A DNA stretch of 64,000 nt, taken from positions 620,001-684,000 of the forward strand of contig NZ_CP159981.1 of assembly GCF_041380365.1 (NCBI RefSeq), written 5' to 3'. The translations under genes and the position numbers were made by a program. This stretch comes from Buchananella sp. 14KM1171. GTDB lineage: Bacteria > Actinomycetota > Actinomycetes > Actinomycetales > Actinomycetaceae. This document shows positions 44,102-55,800 of the stretch, one piece after another (the first letter of the stretch is position 1; the number at the start of each line of letters is the position of its first letter). The notes beneath the pieces are model-generated. The model saw only the letters and a program-made list of their open reading frames with translations, had not been told where the DNA came from and did no database searches.

Positions 44102-45016
44102 TCAGGCCTTCACTTCACGGTTGAGGGAGATCATGGACACCCCAACGGCCAGCAGCAGCGCCCCGCCCAGCAGCCACGGGGCCATCATGGCCACGTCGCG
44201 TGCGTCTACAAAACGCATGGTGGTGAAGGACCCGCCCAGCCAGGAGTTGACGTAGAACCGCACCGTCACCCAGAGCGTCCCTACCGAGACGGCGGCACCG
44301 ATCAGCACAGAGAACGCCACCTCCAGCAGGAATGGCACTTGGATAAACCAGCGCGAGGCGCCCACTAGGCGCAGGATTTCGACGTCCTTTTGGCGGGAGA
44401 TTGAGGAAAGCTTGATGGTGGTGGCGATCAGGATGGCGGCGGCCAGGCCCATCGCGGCGGCCAGGGCGATGGAGACGCCCTGGGCGCGGGAGAGCACGTT
44501 GAGGAGGGGGTCAACCACGGCCTTTTGGTCGCGCACCTGGAACACGCCGTCGCGCCCCACCAGCTCCTCTGCCACCACGCGGTATTCGCGCGGGTCGATC
44601 AGGGAGATGCGGAAGCTGACGGGCAGGGCCTCCTTGTCGCCGAACTGGGCCAGGTCGGTGCCCTTGAACATGCGCTGGAAGTTCGCGAAGGCCTCGTCCT
44701 TGTCCTCGAATTCCACGTTCGCCACGTAGGGCTTCATCGCGTCGGAGGCCAGGAAGGCGGCCACGGCGTCGATCTGTTCCTGGGTGGCCTCGCCGTGGGT
44801 GCAGGTGTCGGCCTGATCGCCCGGGGCGCACATGAACGCGGTGATCTCCACCTTGTCGAACCAGGAGTCGCGCATGTAGCCGGTCTGCAGGTTGAGCAGC
44901 AGGGCGGCGCCGGCGAAGAGCGAGGAGACCAGGGTGACCAGCATGAGGCCAACGGCCATGGCCTTGTTGGCCCACAGGCCCTGGAAGGTGTGGGCGATGA
45001 TTACGCGCAGTCGCAT
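44102..45016 (-). CDS. ftsX: Cell-division ABC permease FtsX
   Basis: The 304-residue protein starts MRLRVIIAHTFQGLWANKAM. It has one membrane segment, an extracellular loop of about 130 residues with two cysteines (CAPGDQADTC) and three C-terminal segments ending SMISLNREVKA. The loop should contact the M23 hydrolase encoded next. A strong AGGAGGAACC precedes the ATG at 45016, 11 bp after ftsE. Confidence 0.96.
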   Translation of the reverse strand: MRLRVIIAHTFQGLWANKAMAVGLMLVTLVSSLFAGAALLLNLQTGYMRDSWFDKVEITAFMCAPGDQADTCTHGEATQEQIDAVAAFLASDAMKPYVANVEFEDKDEAFANFQRMFKGTDLAQFGDKEALPVSFRISLIDPREYRVVAEELVGRDGVFQVRDQKAVVDPLLNVLSRAQGVSIALAAAMGLAAAILIATTIKLSSISRQKDVEILRLVGASRWFIQVPFLLEVAFSVLIGAAVSVGTLWVTVRFYVNSWLGGSFTTMRFVDARDVAMMAPWLLGGALLLAVGVSMISLNREVKA

Positions 45017-45027
45017 ATCGGTTCCTC

Positions 45028-45717
45028 CTAGTGCTTCGAGCCGAAGACGCCGCGGGCCTGGTCGCGCACAACCTTGCCCTGCTCCAACTCGATGACGCGC
45101 TTGCGGAACTGGTCCACCATCTTGCCGTCGTGGGTTGCCATCACCACGGTGGTGTTGGCGCGGTTGATCTTGTCCAGCAGGCGCATGATGCCAACGGAGG
45201 TGGCGTGGTCCAGGTTGCCGGTGGGCTCGTCGGCCAGCAGCACGGCGGGACGGTTGATGATGGCGCGCGCGATGGCCACGCGCTGCTGTTCACCACCGGA
45301 GAGCTCGTGGGGCAGGCGGTTTTGTTTGCCCTCCAGGCCCACGGTTTCCAGCACCTCGGGCACGCGCGTCAGCACCTCGTGGCGGGGCGCGCCCACCACC
45401 TGCAGGGCGATGGCGACGTTGTCGAAGACGCTCTTCTTCTCCAGCAGCTTGAAGTCCTGGAACACGGTGCCCACGGTGCGGCGCAGATGGGGTAGCCGCC
45501 AAACGGACAAGCTGGCCACGTCCTTGCCCTGCACGTATACCTTGCCCGCGCTGGCCAGTTCGTCGCGCAGCACTAGGCGCATGAAGGTGGACTTGCCGGA
45601 GCCGGAGGCACCGACCAGGAAGACGAAGTCCCCGCGCTCGATTTCGATGTTCACGCCGTTGAGCGCCGGGGCGGCCCCCGGTTTATAGACCTTGGTTACG
45701 TTCTCAAAACGGATCAC
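45028..45717 (-). CDS. ftsE: Cell-division ABC ATPase FtsE
   Basis: The 229-residue protein starts [13 protein letters not shown] and has Walker [10 protein letters not shown], the Q-loop FQDFKLL, signature [15 protein letters not shown], Walker [13 protein letters not shown] and H-loop ATHD. FtsE powers FtsX to switch on septal murein hydrolysis. The GTG at 45717 follows AGGAGG by 7 bp; sequence upstream belongs to the prfB-ftsE spacer. Confidence 0.96.
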   Translation of the reverse strand: MIRFENVTKVYKPGAAPALNGVNIEIERGDFVFLVGASGSGKSTFMRLVLRDELASAGKVYVQGKDVASLSVWRLPHLRRTVGTVFQDFKLLEKKSVFDNVAIALQVVGAPRHEVLTRVPEVLETVGLEGKQNRLPHELSGGEQQRVAIARAIINRPAVLLADEPTGNLDHATSVGIMRLLDKINRANTTVVMATHDGKMVDQFRKRVIELEQGKVVRDQARGVFGSKH

Positions 45718-45815
45718 GGGATCCCCTCCTGCCTGGCTGTGGCCACTGTAGGCAGGCTTGCGGTTCACCGCAGTTTCAACACGCGCAACGCGGCCCTTTG
45801 GCCGGGTGGGATCAA

Positions 45816-46931
45816 TTACTCCTGCTCGGTTTCCTGGTTCTTGCGCCAGCGGATGCCGGCCTCGATGAAGCCGTCGATGTCGCCGTCGAAGACGCCGGAG
45901 GTGTTTCCAACTTCGTGCTCTGTGCGCAGGTCCTTGACCATCTGGTAGGGGTGGAGCACGTAGGAGCGCATCTGGTCTCCCCAGGAGGCCTTGATCTCGC
46001 CGGCGAGTTCCTTCTTCTTGGCGTCCTCTTCTGCCTTGCGCAGCAGCAGCAGGCGGGACTGCAGCACTCGCAGCGCCGCCGCCCGGTTTTGGATCTGGGA
46101 CTTTTCGTCCTGCATGGAGACGACGATGCCGGTGGGGATGTGCGTCATGCGGACCGCGGAGTCCGTGGTGTTGACTGACTGGCCGCCCGGACCGGAGGAG
46201 CGGAACACGTCTACCTTCAGCTCGGACTCGGGGATCTCGATGTGGTCGGTGGACTCGATCAGCGGGATCACCTCGACTGCCGCGAAGGAGGTCTGGCGGC
46301 GGCCCTGATTGTCGAAGGGGCTGATGCGCACCAGGCGGTGCGTGCCGCCCTCCACGGAAAGGGTGCCGTAGGCGTAGGGGGCGGTGACCTCGAAGGTGAC
46401 GGACTTCAGGCCGGCTTCTTCGGCGTAGGAGGTGTCGAGCACCTTGACCGGGTAGTCGTGGCGCTCGCACCAGCGCAGGTACATGCGCAGCAGCATCTCG
46501 GCGAAGTCGGCGGCGTCCACGCCGCCGGCGCCGGCGCGGATGGTGACCACGGCGTTGCGCTCGTCGTACTCGCCGCTCAGGAGCGTGCGGACCTCCAGCT
46601 CCTCCAGGGCCTTGGAGACGACGCCGAGCATCGACTCGGCCTCGGCCAGGACGTCGGCGTCTCCCCCGGCTTCCTCTGCCAGCTCCACCATCGCCTCGAC
46701 GTCGTCGATCTGGGCGGCCAGGTTGTTCAGGCGCTCCAGCTCGCTCTGGGCGTGGGAGAGCTTGGAGGTGACGGCCTGCGCCGCTGCGGCGTCGTCCCAC
46801 AGGTCGGGGGCGGCCGCCTTCTCGGAGAGCTCGGCGATTTGGGCGCGCAGGGCGTCGGGGTCAACCACGGCACTGATGGAGGCGTGGGTGCGGCGCAGTT
46901 GCGCGATTTCAGCAGGAAAGTCGATAGCCAC
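45816..46931 (-). CDS. prfB: Peptide chain release factor 2
   Basis: The 371-residue factor terminates at UGA and UAA. It has the SPF stop-recognition tripeptide ([10 protein letters not shown]) and the catalytic GGQ in [10 protein letters not shown]. The frame is continuous, with no in-frame TGA, so the programmed frameshift that autoregulates prfB in many bacteria is absent, as is usual in actinobacteria. It heads the ftsE-ftsX-M23 cluster in the same direction, a conserved actinobacterial order, with a 98 bp spacer. Confidence 0.96.
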   Translation of the reverse strand: MAIDFPAEIAQLRRTHASISAVVDPDALRAQIAELSEKAAAPDLWDDAAAAQAVTSKLSHAQSELERLNNLAAQIDDVEAMVELAEEAGGDADVLAEAESMLGVVSKALEELEVRTLLSGEYDERNAVVTIRAGAGGVDAADFAEMLLRMYLRWCERHDYPVKVLDTSYAEEAGLKSVTFEVTAPYAYGTLSVEGGTHRLVRISPFDNQGRRQTSFAAVEVIPLIESTDHIEIPESELKVDVFRSSGPGGQSVNTTDSAVRMTHIPTGIVVSMQDEKSQIQNRAAALRVLQSRLLLLRKAEEDAKKKELAGEIKASWGDQMRSYVLHPYQMVKDLRTEHEVGNTSGVFDGDIDGFIEAGIRWRKNQETEQE

Positions 46932-46941
46932 GGCCCTAACC

Positions 46942-48177
46942 TTACGGCAGGACGGCGCGGGGCGGGCAACGCCGCACCCCCAGCAGGACCACCGCGAGCG
47001 CCAGCCCGAAGGAGGCGGCCATTACCAGGGCCATGGCCCGGCTGTCTCCGCCCAGGAAGCCCACGGAGGCCGAGATCGGGGCGGCCACGAGCGCCTGCAG
47101 GGAGTGGATGAGGGCCGCGCCGCGCCCGGCGCGCTCGCCGTGGTTGGCCAGCGCGAGCGTGGTGGCGTTGGGGCCGATGAAGGCGAAGCCGGCCAGCACT
47201 AGCCAGATGCACGCCCCCAGCACCCACAGGTTGCGGTTGCCGCTGAGCACCACGGTGAGCAGCACGAGGCTGGAGGCGAAGGCGAAGGTGGTGCCGCCGC
47301 GCAGCAGGTTGAGGGAGTCCACGCGCCGCACCAGGTAGGCGTTGAACTGGGCGAAGAGGATCATGCCGGTGCCCATGGCGGCGAAGAAGATGGAGAACTG
47401 GGCCTTGTCCAGTCCGAGTTCCACCTGGACCACGAAGGTGGAGGCCACCACGTAGGCCAGCATGGCGCCGAAGGACAGGCCGGGCAGCAGCGCGAGCAGC
47501 CTGAATTGGGAGTCGCGCAGCAGGATGCGGTACCCGTCCCAGGTTTCCTTCACGTTGCGGGAGCGGTGCTCGGGCGCCAGGGTTTCGGGCAGCACGAAGC
47601 CGACCGCGACCAGCAGGAGCGCGCCGTAGGCTGCGATGAAGAAGAAGACCAGGCGCCAGCCCCCGGCGGCGGCGATGATGGCGCCGAGCGAGGGCGCCAG
47701 CAGCGGCACCACGCCGATTACCAGCATGAGGCGGCTCAGCACGGCTGCGGCGGCGGCGCCGGTGAAGCGGTCGCGCACGATGGCCATGGCGGAGACGTTG
47801 GCGGTGGCGTTGCCGAATCCCTGCAGGAAGCGCAGCGCCAGCAGCATCTCGATGGAGCCGGCGAATCCGGCGCCGATCGAGGCGAGCACGTGGAGGCTGA
47901 TTCCCATCAGGGCGGCGCGTCGCCTGCCGAGCCGGTCGCTCAGCGCGCCGACCAGCAGAGTGCCCACTGCGGCCCCCATGAGGACGATGGAGATGGTGGA
48001 GCCGGCCAGCGCCTCGGTGGTGTGCAGGTCTGCGGCGACCTCGGGCAGGCTGGGCAGGTAGATGTCCGTTGTGATCGCGCCCAGTGCCGTCAGGACGCCC
48101 ACGAAGGTGACGAACTTCCAGCCGGGTCGGGCGGTGGAGCTCGGCGAGTGGGACGGGGAGGGTGGGCTACTTGTCAC
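46942..48177 (-). CDS. MFS drug exporter, Bcr/CflA-like
   Basis: The ~411-residue protein has twelve hydrophobic segments. [19 protein letters not shown] in helix 1 and [14 protein letters not shown] between helices 2 and 3 are typical of the Bcr/CflA drug:proton antiporters (bicyclomycin, chloramphenicol). The GTG at 48177 or the TTG one codon earlier starts it; no Shine-Dalgarno is clear. It ends 10 bp before prfB starts, so transcription may read into that gene. Confidence 0.88.
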   Translation of the reverse strand: MTSSPPSPSHSPSSTARPGWKFVTFVGVLTALGAITTDIYLPSLPEVAADLHTTEALAGSTISIVLMGAAVGTLLVGALSDRLGRRRAALMGISLHVLASIGAGFAGSIEMLLALRFLQGFGNATANVSAMAIVRDRFTGAAAAAVLSRLMLVIGVVPLLAPSLGAIIAAAGGWRLVFFFIAAYGALLLVAVGFVLPETLAPEHRSRNVKETWDGYRILLRDSQFRLLALLPGLSFGAMLAYVVASTFVVQVELGLDKAQFSIFFAAMGTGMILFAQFNAYLVRRVDSLNLLRGGTTFAFASSLVLLTVVLSGNRNLWVLGACIWLVLAGFAFIGPNATTLALANHGERAGRGAALIHSLQALVAAPISASVGFLGGDSRAMALVMAASFGLALAVVLLGVRRCPPRAVLP

Positions 48178-48253
48178 CAAGCAATTGTGCCCCCGCGCCG
48201 GGTTGTGCGCGCGGCGGACGTGGCGTAGTACCCGCCACCCTCCGGGTTTTTCT

Positions 48254-48405
48254 GCTGGCCGACGTTCCTCCCGCCGCCCGGTTTAGCGACGCCCCCGCGC
48301 GCCTCACCGCCGCTGGCCGACGTCCCTCCCGCCGCCCGGACGTAGCGGCCCAGCGGTGGGCGGCCGCTGCCTGCAGCGGGCCGGCGGAACGTCGTCCATC
48401 CTCCT
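48254..48405. repeat. Repeat cluster with GGCCGACGTTCC motif, two direct and one inverted
   Basis: GCTGGCCGACGTTCCTCCCG followed by CCGCCCGG starts at 48254 and recurs at 48312, a 58-bp step, with one change. A reverse-oriented copy, GGCGGAACGTCGTCCATCC, lies at 48383-48401 against the LysR stop. The sequence fills the 226 bp gap between the MFS and LysR genes. Confidence 0.82.
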
Positions 48406-49327
48406 ACTGCGCGTCCTCCGCGCGGCCGCCACTTAAGGAAGCGGCGCGGGCGATAAGTAGCTCCAGCAGCGCGGACTGGGCCGGGGTCAAACCTCCGGCG
48501 GTGGAGCGGTAGCGGGCGGCCAGGCGACGTACCCCCAGGCCGGGCAGGTGGGTGGCCAGCACGGAGGGCGGCAGCTGCGCGGGCAGGGCCAGGCCCGGCA
48601 GGAGGGCGCTGCCCAGGCCCGCGCTCACCATCGCCAGGGCGACGTCGTAATCGAAGAAACCGTGGGTGTGCGCCACGCTCATCTCCAGGGACGCCTGCAG
48701 GCGCTGCATGGCCCGCCCGGCCGCCGTGCCTGTGCCGGCCGCCAGCCAGCGATGGTCGGCCAGGTCGGCCAGGGAGGTGGGTTCGCCGACCACGCGCGGA
48801 CTGACCACGTACCAGGGCTCGTCCATGAGCGGCACGTCCACCGCGCCGGAGGGGGTGGGCGGGGGCGCCAGCGAGTCGCGCTCCAGGATCAGCAGGTCCA
48901 GGGCACCGCGCCGCAGGTCCTTGCGCCCCTGGTCCTCCCACACCTCCCGGATCACCATCTTTACGCCAGGCAGGGCCGTGGGCAGTTGGGCGAGCAGCGG
49001 CAGTAGCAGGGCGCGGATCGCGGACTGGAAGGCACCGACCACCACCGTGCCGACCACCTGGCCCTCGTGGCGCAGCAGCTCCAGGTGGGCGGCCTCGAGT
49101 TCCGCCTCGATGCGCTCGGCGGCCCGGGCCAGGGTCTGCCCGGCGGGCGTGAGCACCGCCCCGCCGGGATTGCGGTCCAGCACGCGCTGGCCCACCTCGC
49201 TCTCCAGGCGGGCGATCTGCTGTGAGATTGCCGACGCGGTGATTCCCAGGAGGTCGGCGGCCAACACCACCCCGCCCGCGCGCTGCACGGCCAGGAGAAC
49301 GGAAAGGCGCCTCGGATCAATAGCCAT
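48404..49327 (-). CDS. LysR-family transcription regulator
   Basis: The 307-residue protein has the LysR winged HTH at the N-terminus (RLSVLLAVQRAGGVVLAADL, ITASAISQQIARLE, VLTPAGQTL) and a periplasmic-binding-like effector domain with VVGAFQSAIRALLLPLLAQL and LLILERDSL. It diverges from the small membrane protein at 49400 with a 72 bp gap, so control of that gene and of itself is the simplest guess. The MFS gene lies downstream in the same direction. Confidence 0.9.
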   Translation of the reverse strand: MAIDPRRLSVLLAVQRAGGVVLAADLLGITASAISQQIARLESEVGQRVLDRNPGGAVLTPAGQTLARAAERIEAELEAAHLELLRHEGQVVGTVVVGAFQSAIRALLLPLLAQLPTALPGVKMVIREVWEDQGRKDLRRGALDLLILERDSLAPPPTPSGAVDVPLMDEPWYVVSPRVVGEPTSLADLADHRWLAAGTGTAAGRAMQRLQASLEMSVAHTHGFFDYDVALAMVSAGLGSALLPGLALPAQLPPSVLATHLPGLGVRRLAARYRSTAGGLTPAQSALLELLIARAASLSGGRAEDAQ

Positions 49328-49399
49328 CCAGCAACTCTAAACCATCAATGTATAGTTGTTAACTTGCACTAACTGCCGGGGTGGGGGCAAGGTGCCGCC

Positions 49400-49729
49400 A
49401 TGAGCCAAGCAGTCACCTCCGTGATCGCCGCCCTGGGCTGGGTGGGAGCAGCCGCCACCATGGGCGCCTACTTCCTGGTCGCCTCCAAGCGGATCGCGCC
49501 GGACTCGCTGCGCTACCACGCCCTCAACATCTCCGGGGCCTTCCTGCTGGCCGCCGCCTGCACCGTCACCGGCGCCTGGCCCTCCATGGTCGCCAACGCC
49601 GTCTTCATCGGCATCGGGCTCCACCTGGTGTTCACCACCAAGCGCGCCTACCTGCGCGCCAAGCTCGCCCGCGCCACCCGCAAGGTCACCGCCGCCGCGC
49701 TCCCCCAGGACTCCGGCGCCCGCGCCTAG
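49400..49729 (+). CDS. Small membrane protein, CBU_0592-like
   Basis: The 109-residue protein has three hydrophobic segments (SVIAALGWVGAAATMGAYFL; HALNISGAFLLAAACTVTG; MVANAVFIGIGLHLVF) with SLRYHALNISGA between the first two. That pattern matches the CBU_0592-type membrane family of unknown function. A basic C-terminal tail follows. The ATG at 49400 has CAAGGTG upstream. It is divergent from the LysR regulator. Confidence 0.78.
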   Translation: MSQAVTSVIAALGWVGAAATMGAYFLVASKRIAPDSLRYHALNISGAFLLAAACTVTGAWPSMVANAVFIGIGLHLVFTTKRAYLRAKLARATRKVTAAALPQDSGARA

Positions 49730-49778
49730 CCCACAAACAACTCACTCCCACAAACAACTAACTCCCGGCAGCAAAAGG

Positions 49779-49818
49779 CCCGGGGGCCCGGTTCGCCTAG
49801 ACGAACCGAGCCCCCGGG
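49779..49818. terminator. Bidirectional hairpin between the small membrane gene and the adhesin gene
   Basis: CCCGGGGGCCCGGTTCG pairs with CGAACCGAGCCCCCGGG around CCTAGA, with one mismatch. It can end both the plus-strand gene and the leftward adhesin gene, 18 bp after the latter's stop. Confidence 0.8.
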
Positions 49819-49835
49819 TTTAGCGCCTTGCGCCC

Positions 49836-52800
49836 CTAGCCGAGCAGGGCGCGCAGGGTGCGCTCCACCGCGACCGACACCGACGAGGTGCCACCCACGA
49901 TGGCCACGCGGCGCATGTCCTGCTTGCGCAGGTACTGCTCCATGGCCGGCGGTATCAGGCTCGAGCTGGTCAGCAGCAGCACGCCGCCACGGTGAGCCGC
50001 CAGGGCCCCGGCGGGCAGGGCGTCGGCGAAGCTCGCACCGCTAGCAACCACGAACTCGCGGGTGTTCGGGGCGAACGTCTTGGCCACGGCCAGGGCGGTG
50101 GCGTAGCGGTCCGCGCCCGTCACGGCGGTCGCGCTGACACCGGTGGTCCAACCGGAGGAGTTCAGCGCGGTGACCGCAGCGCCACCCACACCGTAGATCT
50201 CCTTGTCCTGCATCCGCTGGAGGAACACGCGGGTCTCGCCCGGCATGTTCTTGCCGTTGGAGTAGACCACCACGGCACCGGCCTGCGGGGCCACCGCGCC
50301 GGCGGTCAGACCGTCGGCGAAGTTGGTGCCGTCCACCACCATGACGGAACGGGTGGCGGTCAGCTTGCCCACCTCGGTCGCCAGGCTGATCGCGGTGGCG
50401 AAGCGGCTGGTTCCACCCAGGCGCTGCACCGCGATGCCCTGGTTGCGCAGGGAGCGCTCCACCTGAGCGGAGACCGAGTTCTCGCCACCAACCAGGATCA
50501 CCTTGGTGATGCTGGCCGCCTTCAGCGCCTGAACCGTCTTGGGCTCGAGCACCTTGCCGCCCGTGAGGACAACCGGGGCCTTCAGCGCACCAGCCAGCGG
50601 ACCGGCGGCCACGGCGTCAGCGAAGTTGGTCGCGTTGGCCAGCAGCACAGTCTTGGAGGTGAAGCCGCCGCGCTGCCACACGTCCACGGAGGTGGCGACA
50701 CGGTCAGCGCCGGAGTAGCGGTCCAGCTTCTTGGCTTCCTTCACGGTCAGGTTGACGTCCTTGGTGGTGCGAGCACCCAGGGCATCGGTGGCCACGACGG
50801 TGAAGCGCAGCTCACCGGCGCTCAGCTCCGGAGCGGTGCCGCTCACCTTGCCGTCCTTCAGGGACAGCCAGGAAGGCGCACCCTGCAGGGCGAAGGTGAC
50901 GGCGTCGTTCTCAGCGTCGGTGGCGGAGACGGTAAAGGAGACGTCCTTGCCCTCAACGACCGTGGCCGAGGCCGGCGTCACAGTGAGGACCGGGGCGTCG
51001 TTGGCGTCCACACTGATCTGCACCTGGGCGGTGGCGTGCGCGCCGCGAGTGTCGGTGGCCTTGACGGTGACAGTGTGGTTGCCGCCGCCCGCCGGGGCCG
51101 TGCCGACCAGCTTGGTGCCCTGCAGCTTCAGCCACGCCGGAGCGCCCTGCATGCTGAGGGTGACGGTGTCGCGGGCGTCGGCGTCTGCGGCCGTGATGGC
51201 CACCTCCACCTTGCCCTTCTCGCGAATCTCAACCTTGGCCGGGTTGACGCTGATCGTGGGCGGCGTGTTCGGCTCCAGGGTCACGCGCACCGTGAGGGTC
51301 GCGGTACCCGTGGCGCCGGCCTTGTCGGTGCCCTTGACGGTGACAACGAAGTTGCCGTTCGTGCCGGCGGGCACGTCACCCGAGATCTTGTTGCCGGTCA
51401 GCTTCAGCCATGCCGGGGCGTTCTCCAGCGTCAGCGTCACCTGGTCGCCCTGGTCGGGGTCGGCCGTGGTGACGGTGACGTCCGGCACCTTGTGCGCGTC
51501 CATGACGTTCACGGTGTTGGTGGAGAGCGTCACGGTCGGGGCGGTGTTGGGGGCCTGGGCCACCTTCACCGTCACCTGCTTCGTGGCGGTGGCGCCGTGG
51601 GCGTCCGTGGCGGTGATTGTCACCGCGTGGTCACCGACGGCGTCCGCCGGGGCGGTACCGGTCAGCTTGCCCTCGTTGATGCGCAGCCAGGCGGGAGCGC
51701 CCTCAGCCAGGGTCAGCGTCACGGTGTCGTTGTCCGCGTCGGTGACGGGCAGGGCCAGGTCAACGGCGCCGCCAACGGTGGCGTTCACCTCGGCAGCGAT
51801 GTCGCCGAAGACCGGGGCCCGGTTGGGGCCAAAGAACTTCAGCTCGTTGATCAGGGTGAAGCCGCTGGAGTAGTGGGCGCCAGTGATCTGGACGCGCACG
51901 AACTTGGCGTTGACCGCGTTGGGCAGGGTCATCGTGACCACCGGGTTGTCGGAGGTCTTGACGTCCGGCAGCGTGAAGCAGCCGGCGCTGGTGAAGGCGG
52001 CCCCGTCCACGGAGGTCAGCAGCTCCACGTTCTTCGGCTGGCCGGCGTAACCCACGCGCGCCTCGTCGGTCTTGACGCGGTGCGTCAGCTCGACTGCGCC
52101 CAGGTTACGGGCCTGGCCGAGGTCGATCGTGACGTGGTGCGGGAAGCGCAGGCTGGAGGCCGGCAGCGTGTTGTGTGCACGCCACGGCGTGTGCCAGAAG
52201 GTGGCGGTGTTGCCGTCCACCACGTGGCGGGCGTAGCCGGCGCTCTCACCGCCGATGCCGTTGATGGACTGCGTGTCGAAGTCCACCACGCTGCCGGAGG
52301 TGTAGAGCTCGCCGCGACCGCCGTTGACGCCACCTGCCACGCAGGCGGTGCCGACGAAGGCGTAGGTCCACTCGCTGGTACCTTCGGCCAGGGTGAAGCC
52401 GTCCTTGGCGACCACGGTGACGACGACGTTGCCGTCGGCCACAGTGTTTTCGCCGGCCTCCACGTTCTGGCCGCCGATCTTGTACTGGACGCCCTCGACG
52501 GCCGGGATGATCACCTTGCCGCCCTCACCGGCCAGGTCCACGAACACGGGGGCCTGGGCGGTGGCGGGCACGGATGCGGTGGTGATGGTGACGGGCAGGT
52601 CAACGGTGGTGACCTTGCCCAGCGCGTCGGTGGCCTTCACGCGCACCGTGTGGGTGCCGAGCACTGCCGTACCGGTGATCTTCTTGGTAGCGGCCGAGTA
52701 GGTCAGCCAGGACGGCGCGTCCTGCAGCTCGACGGTGACGGCGTGGCCGTCCTCGTCACCGGTGGTGACGGTGACGGAGACCTGCGCACCCACGTTGGCG

Positions 52801-55800
52801 TTGACCGCGGTGGGCTCCAGCGTGACGGTCGGGGCGTGGTTCTCCTTGACCGTGATGGTCAGGGTGGCGGTGCCGGTAGCGCCGTCGTTGTCAACGGCCT
52901 TCACCGTGACCTGGATCGGGCCGGCCTGGGTCTCGGCCGGGACCGTACCAGTGATCTGCTCACCTGCGATGCTCAGCCAGTCGGGGGAACCGTCAGCCAG
53001 CTGCGCGCCAGCGGCAACAGTGCCATCGGTGTCGGCTGCAACAGCGCGAACCTGCACCGCGCCGCCCTGGAAGACCTCGACCTCGGCCGGGGTCAGCGTC
53101 ACGGTCGGGGCGGCGTTGCCGACCACGGTCAGCGTGATCTGCTTGGTGCCCACCTTGCCGTACTGGTCGGTAGCCCGAATGGTCACCTCGTGCTGACCAG
53201 CATTAGCCGGAGCCGTACCAGAAATCTTGTTCGCCCCGTAGGTCAAACCAGCCGGCAGCCCCTCAACAACCACATCGAAGGTGTGGCCATCAGCATCGGT
53301 CACCTGAACCGGAACGTTAACCTCGGAACCAAAACGAACCGAAGCACTCTCCGCCGCAACAACCGGAGCCTGGTTTGCGTTGACCGTGATCGTCAGCGTC
53401 TTGACCGCCTCGCCGCCACGGCCATCAGAGGCCTTGACCTTGACCACAACCGGGGAAGACAAAGCCGCAGTAGGCGTACCAGTAACGGTCTTGTCGTTCA
53501 GGCTCAACCACGTCGGGTTGTCCTCCAGCGACAAGGTCACCTCATCACCATCAGTGTCACCAACCGTGGCCAACACAGACACCGGCTGCCCCTCAACCAC
53601 AGTCACAGACTCCACAGCCAAAGACAGAGTCGGCACAGCGTTGGCGCGGACCTCGACGTTAATCTGCTTCTCTGCGGCCAGGCCGAGCTCGTCGGTGGCG
53701 ATGAGGGAGACCGGGATGGTGCCGGCGCTGCCGACGGGGGCGGTGCCGACCAGGTGGCCCTGCTCGTTGATGCTCAACCAGTCCGGCGCGCCCGTCTTGA
53801 GGGTGACCTTCACGGTGTGGTTGTCAACGTCCAGGACCGGGACCGTGACGTCCAGCGAGTCGCCCTCGCGGATCGGGTTCAGGCCGGTGAGCTGCCCGAA
53901 GGACGGGGCGTGGTTCTCCTTGACCGTGATGGTCAGGACGGCCGTACCAATGCCGCCGTCGTTGTCGGTGACCTGGACGGTCACCTCCACCTGACCTGCG
54001 GGCTCGCCAGCCGGGACGGTACCGGTGACCTTGTCACCATCGATGTTCAACCAGGTGGGCGCGCCCTCGACCAGCATGGGCTCGCCGTCGATCTGACCGT
54101 CGGTGTCGTTGGCGGCGATGGTCGCCTCCACCTTGGCGCCCTGGAATACCTCCAGGGTGCTCGGGGTGACAGTCACGGTCGGGTTCGCGTTGGCGGCGAC
54201 GGTGAGGGTGATCAGCTTGGTGGTCACCTTGCCCAGCTCGTCACGCGCCGTGATGGTGAGCTGGTAGGCGCGCGCCTCGGCCGGCACAGGGCCGGTCACG
54301 GCGTTGTTTGCCCAGGTCAGGCCCTCAGCACCGGTCACGGTCACGTCGAACGTGTGGGAGTCCGCGTCGGTGACGGTCACCGGGATGTCGAGCTGTCCGC
54401 CCAGGCGGGCCGAGGCGTCCTGTGCCTCGATCACCGGGGCGTGGTTCTCCTTGACCGTGATGGTCAGCTCTGCGGTGCCGGTGGCGCCGTCGTTGTCGGT
54501 GACCTGGACGGTCACGGTGACCGGGCCGGCGGCCTGGTCGGCCGGAACAGTACCGGTGACCATGCCACCAGCGATGCTCAGCCAGTTGGGGGCACCGGTG
54601 AGAAGCACCGGGTCGCCCACCACGTTGCCGTCGCTGTCAGCGGAGGTGATAGTGGACTCAACCACCGCACCCTGGAACGCATCCACTGCGGCCGGGGCAA
54701 GGGTCACGGTCGGGTTGACGTTAGCAACCACCGTGATGGTGAGCTCCTTGGTGGTCACCTTGCCCAGCTCGTCCTCGGCACGGATCGTGAACTGGACGGT
54801 GGGCTGACCGGCCGGGACGGTACCGGTGATGGCACGGTCAGCGTACTCGAAGCCGGAGGGTGCCCCCACCAGGGTGACGGTCACGTTGTGCTGGTCCTGG
54901 TCGGTAACGACGACCGGGATGTTCACGGCTGCGCCCTGGCGGGCGGAGAGGTCAGCGGCCTCGATCACCGGGGCGTGGTTCTCCTTGACCGTGATGGTCA
55001 GGGTGGCGGTGCCGGTAGCGCCGTCGTTGTCAACGGCCTTCACCGTGACCTGGATCGGGCCGGCCTGGGTCTCGGCCGGGACCGTACCAGTGATCTGCTC
55101 ACCTGCGATGCTCAGCCAGTCGGGGGAACCGTCAGCCAGCTGCGCGCCAGCGGCAACAGTGCCATCGGTGTCGGCTGCAACAGCGCGAACCTGCACCGCG
55201 CCGCCCTGGAAGACCTCGACCTCGGCCGGGGTCAGCGTCACGGTCGGGGCGGCGTTGCCGACCACGGTCAGCGTGATCTGCTTGGTGCCCACCTTGCCGT
55301 ACTGGTCGGTAGCCCGAATGGTCACCTCGTGCTGACCAGCATTAGCCGGAGCCGTACCAGAAATCTTGTTCGCCCCGTAGGTCAAACCAGCCGGCAGCCC
55401 CTCAACAACCACCTCGAAGGTGTGGCCATCAGCATCGGTCACCTGAACCGGAACGTTAACCTCGGAACCAAAACGAACCGAAGCACTCTCCGCCGCAACA
55501 ACCGGAGCCCGGTTTGCGTTGACCGTGATCGTCAGCGCCTTGACCGCCTCGCCGCCACGGCCATCAGAGGCCTTGACCTTGACCACAACCGGGGAAGACA
55601 AAGCCACAGTAGGCGTACCAGTAACGGTCTTGTCGTTCAGCCTCAACCACGTCGGGTTGTCCTCCAGCGACAAGGTCACCTCATCACCATCAGTGTCACC
55701 AACCGTGGCCAACACAGACACCGGCTGCCCCTCAACCACAGTCACAGACTCCACAGCCAAAGACAGAGTCGGCACAGCGTTCGGGGTGACGGTCAGGGTG

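Noticed and set aside
45816-46931. Programmed frameshift in prfB
   Set aside because: The reading frame is continuous with no in-frame TGA near the start.
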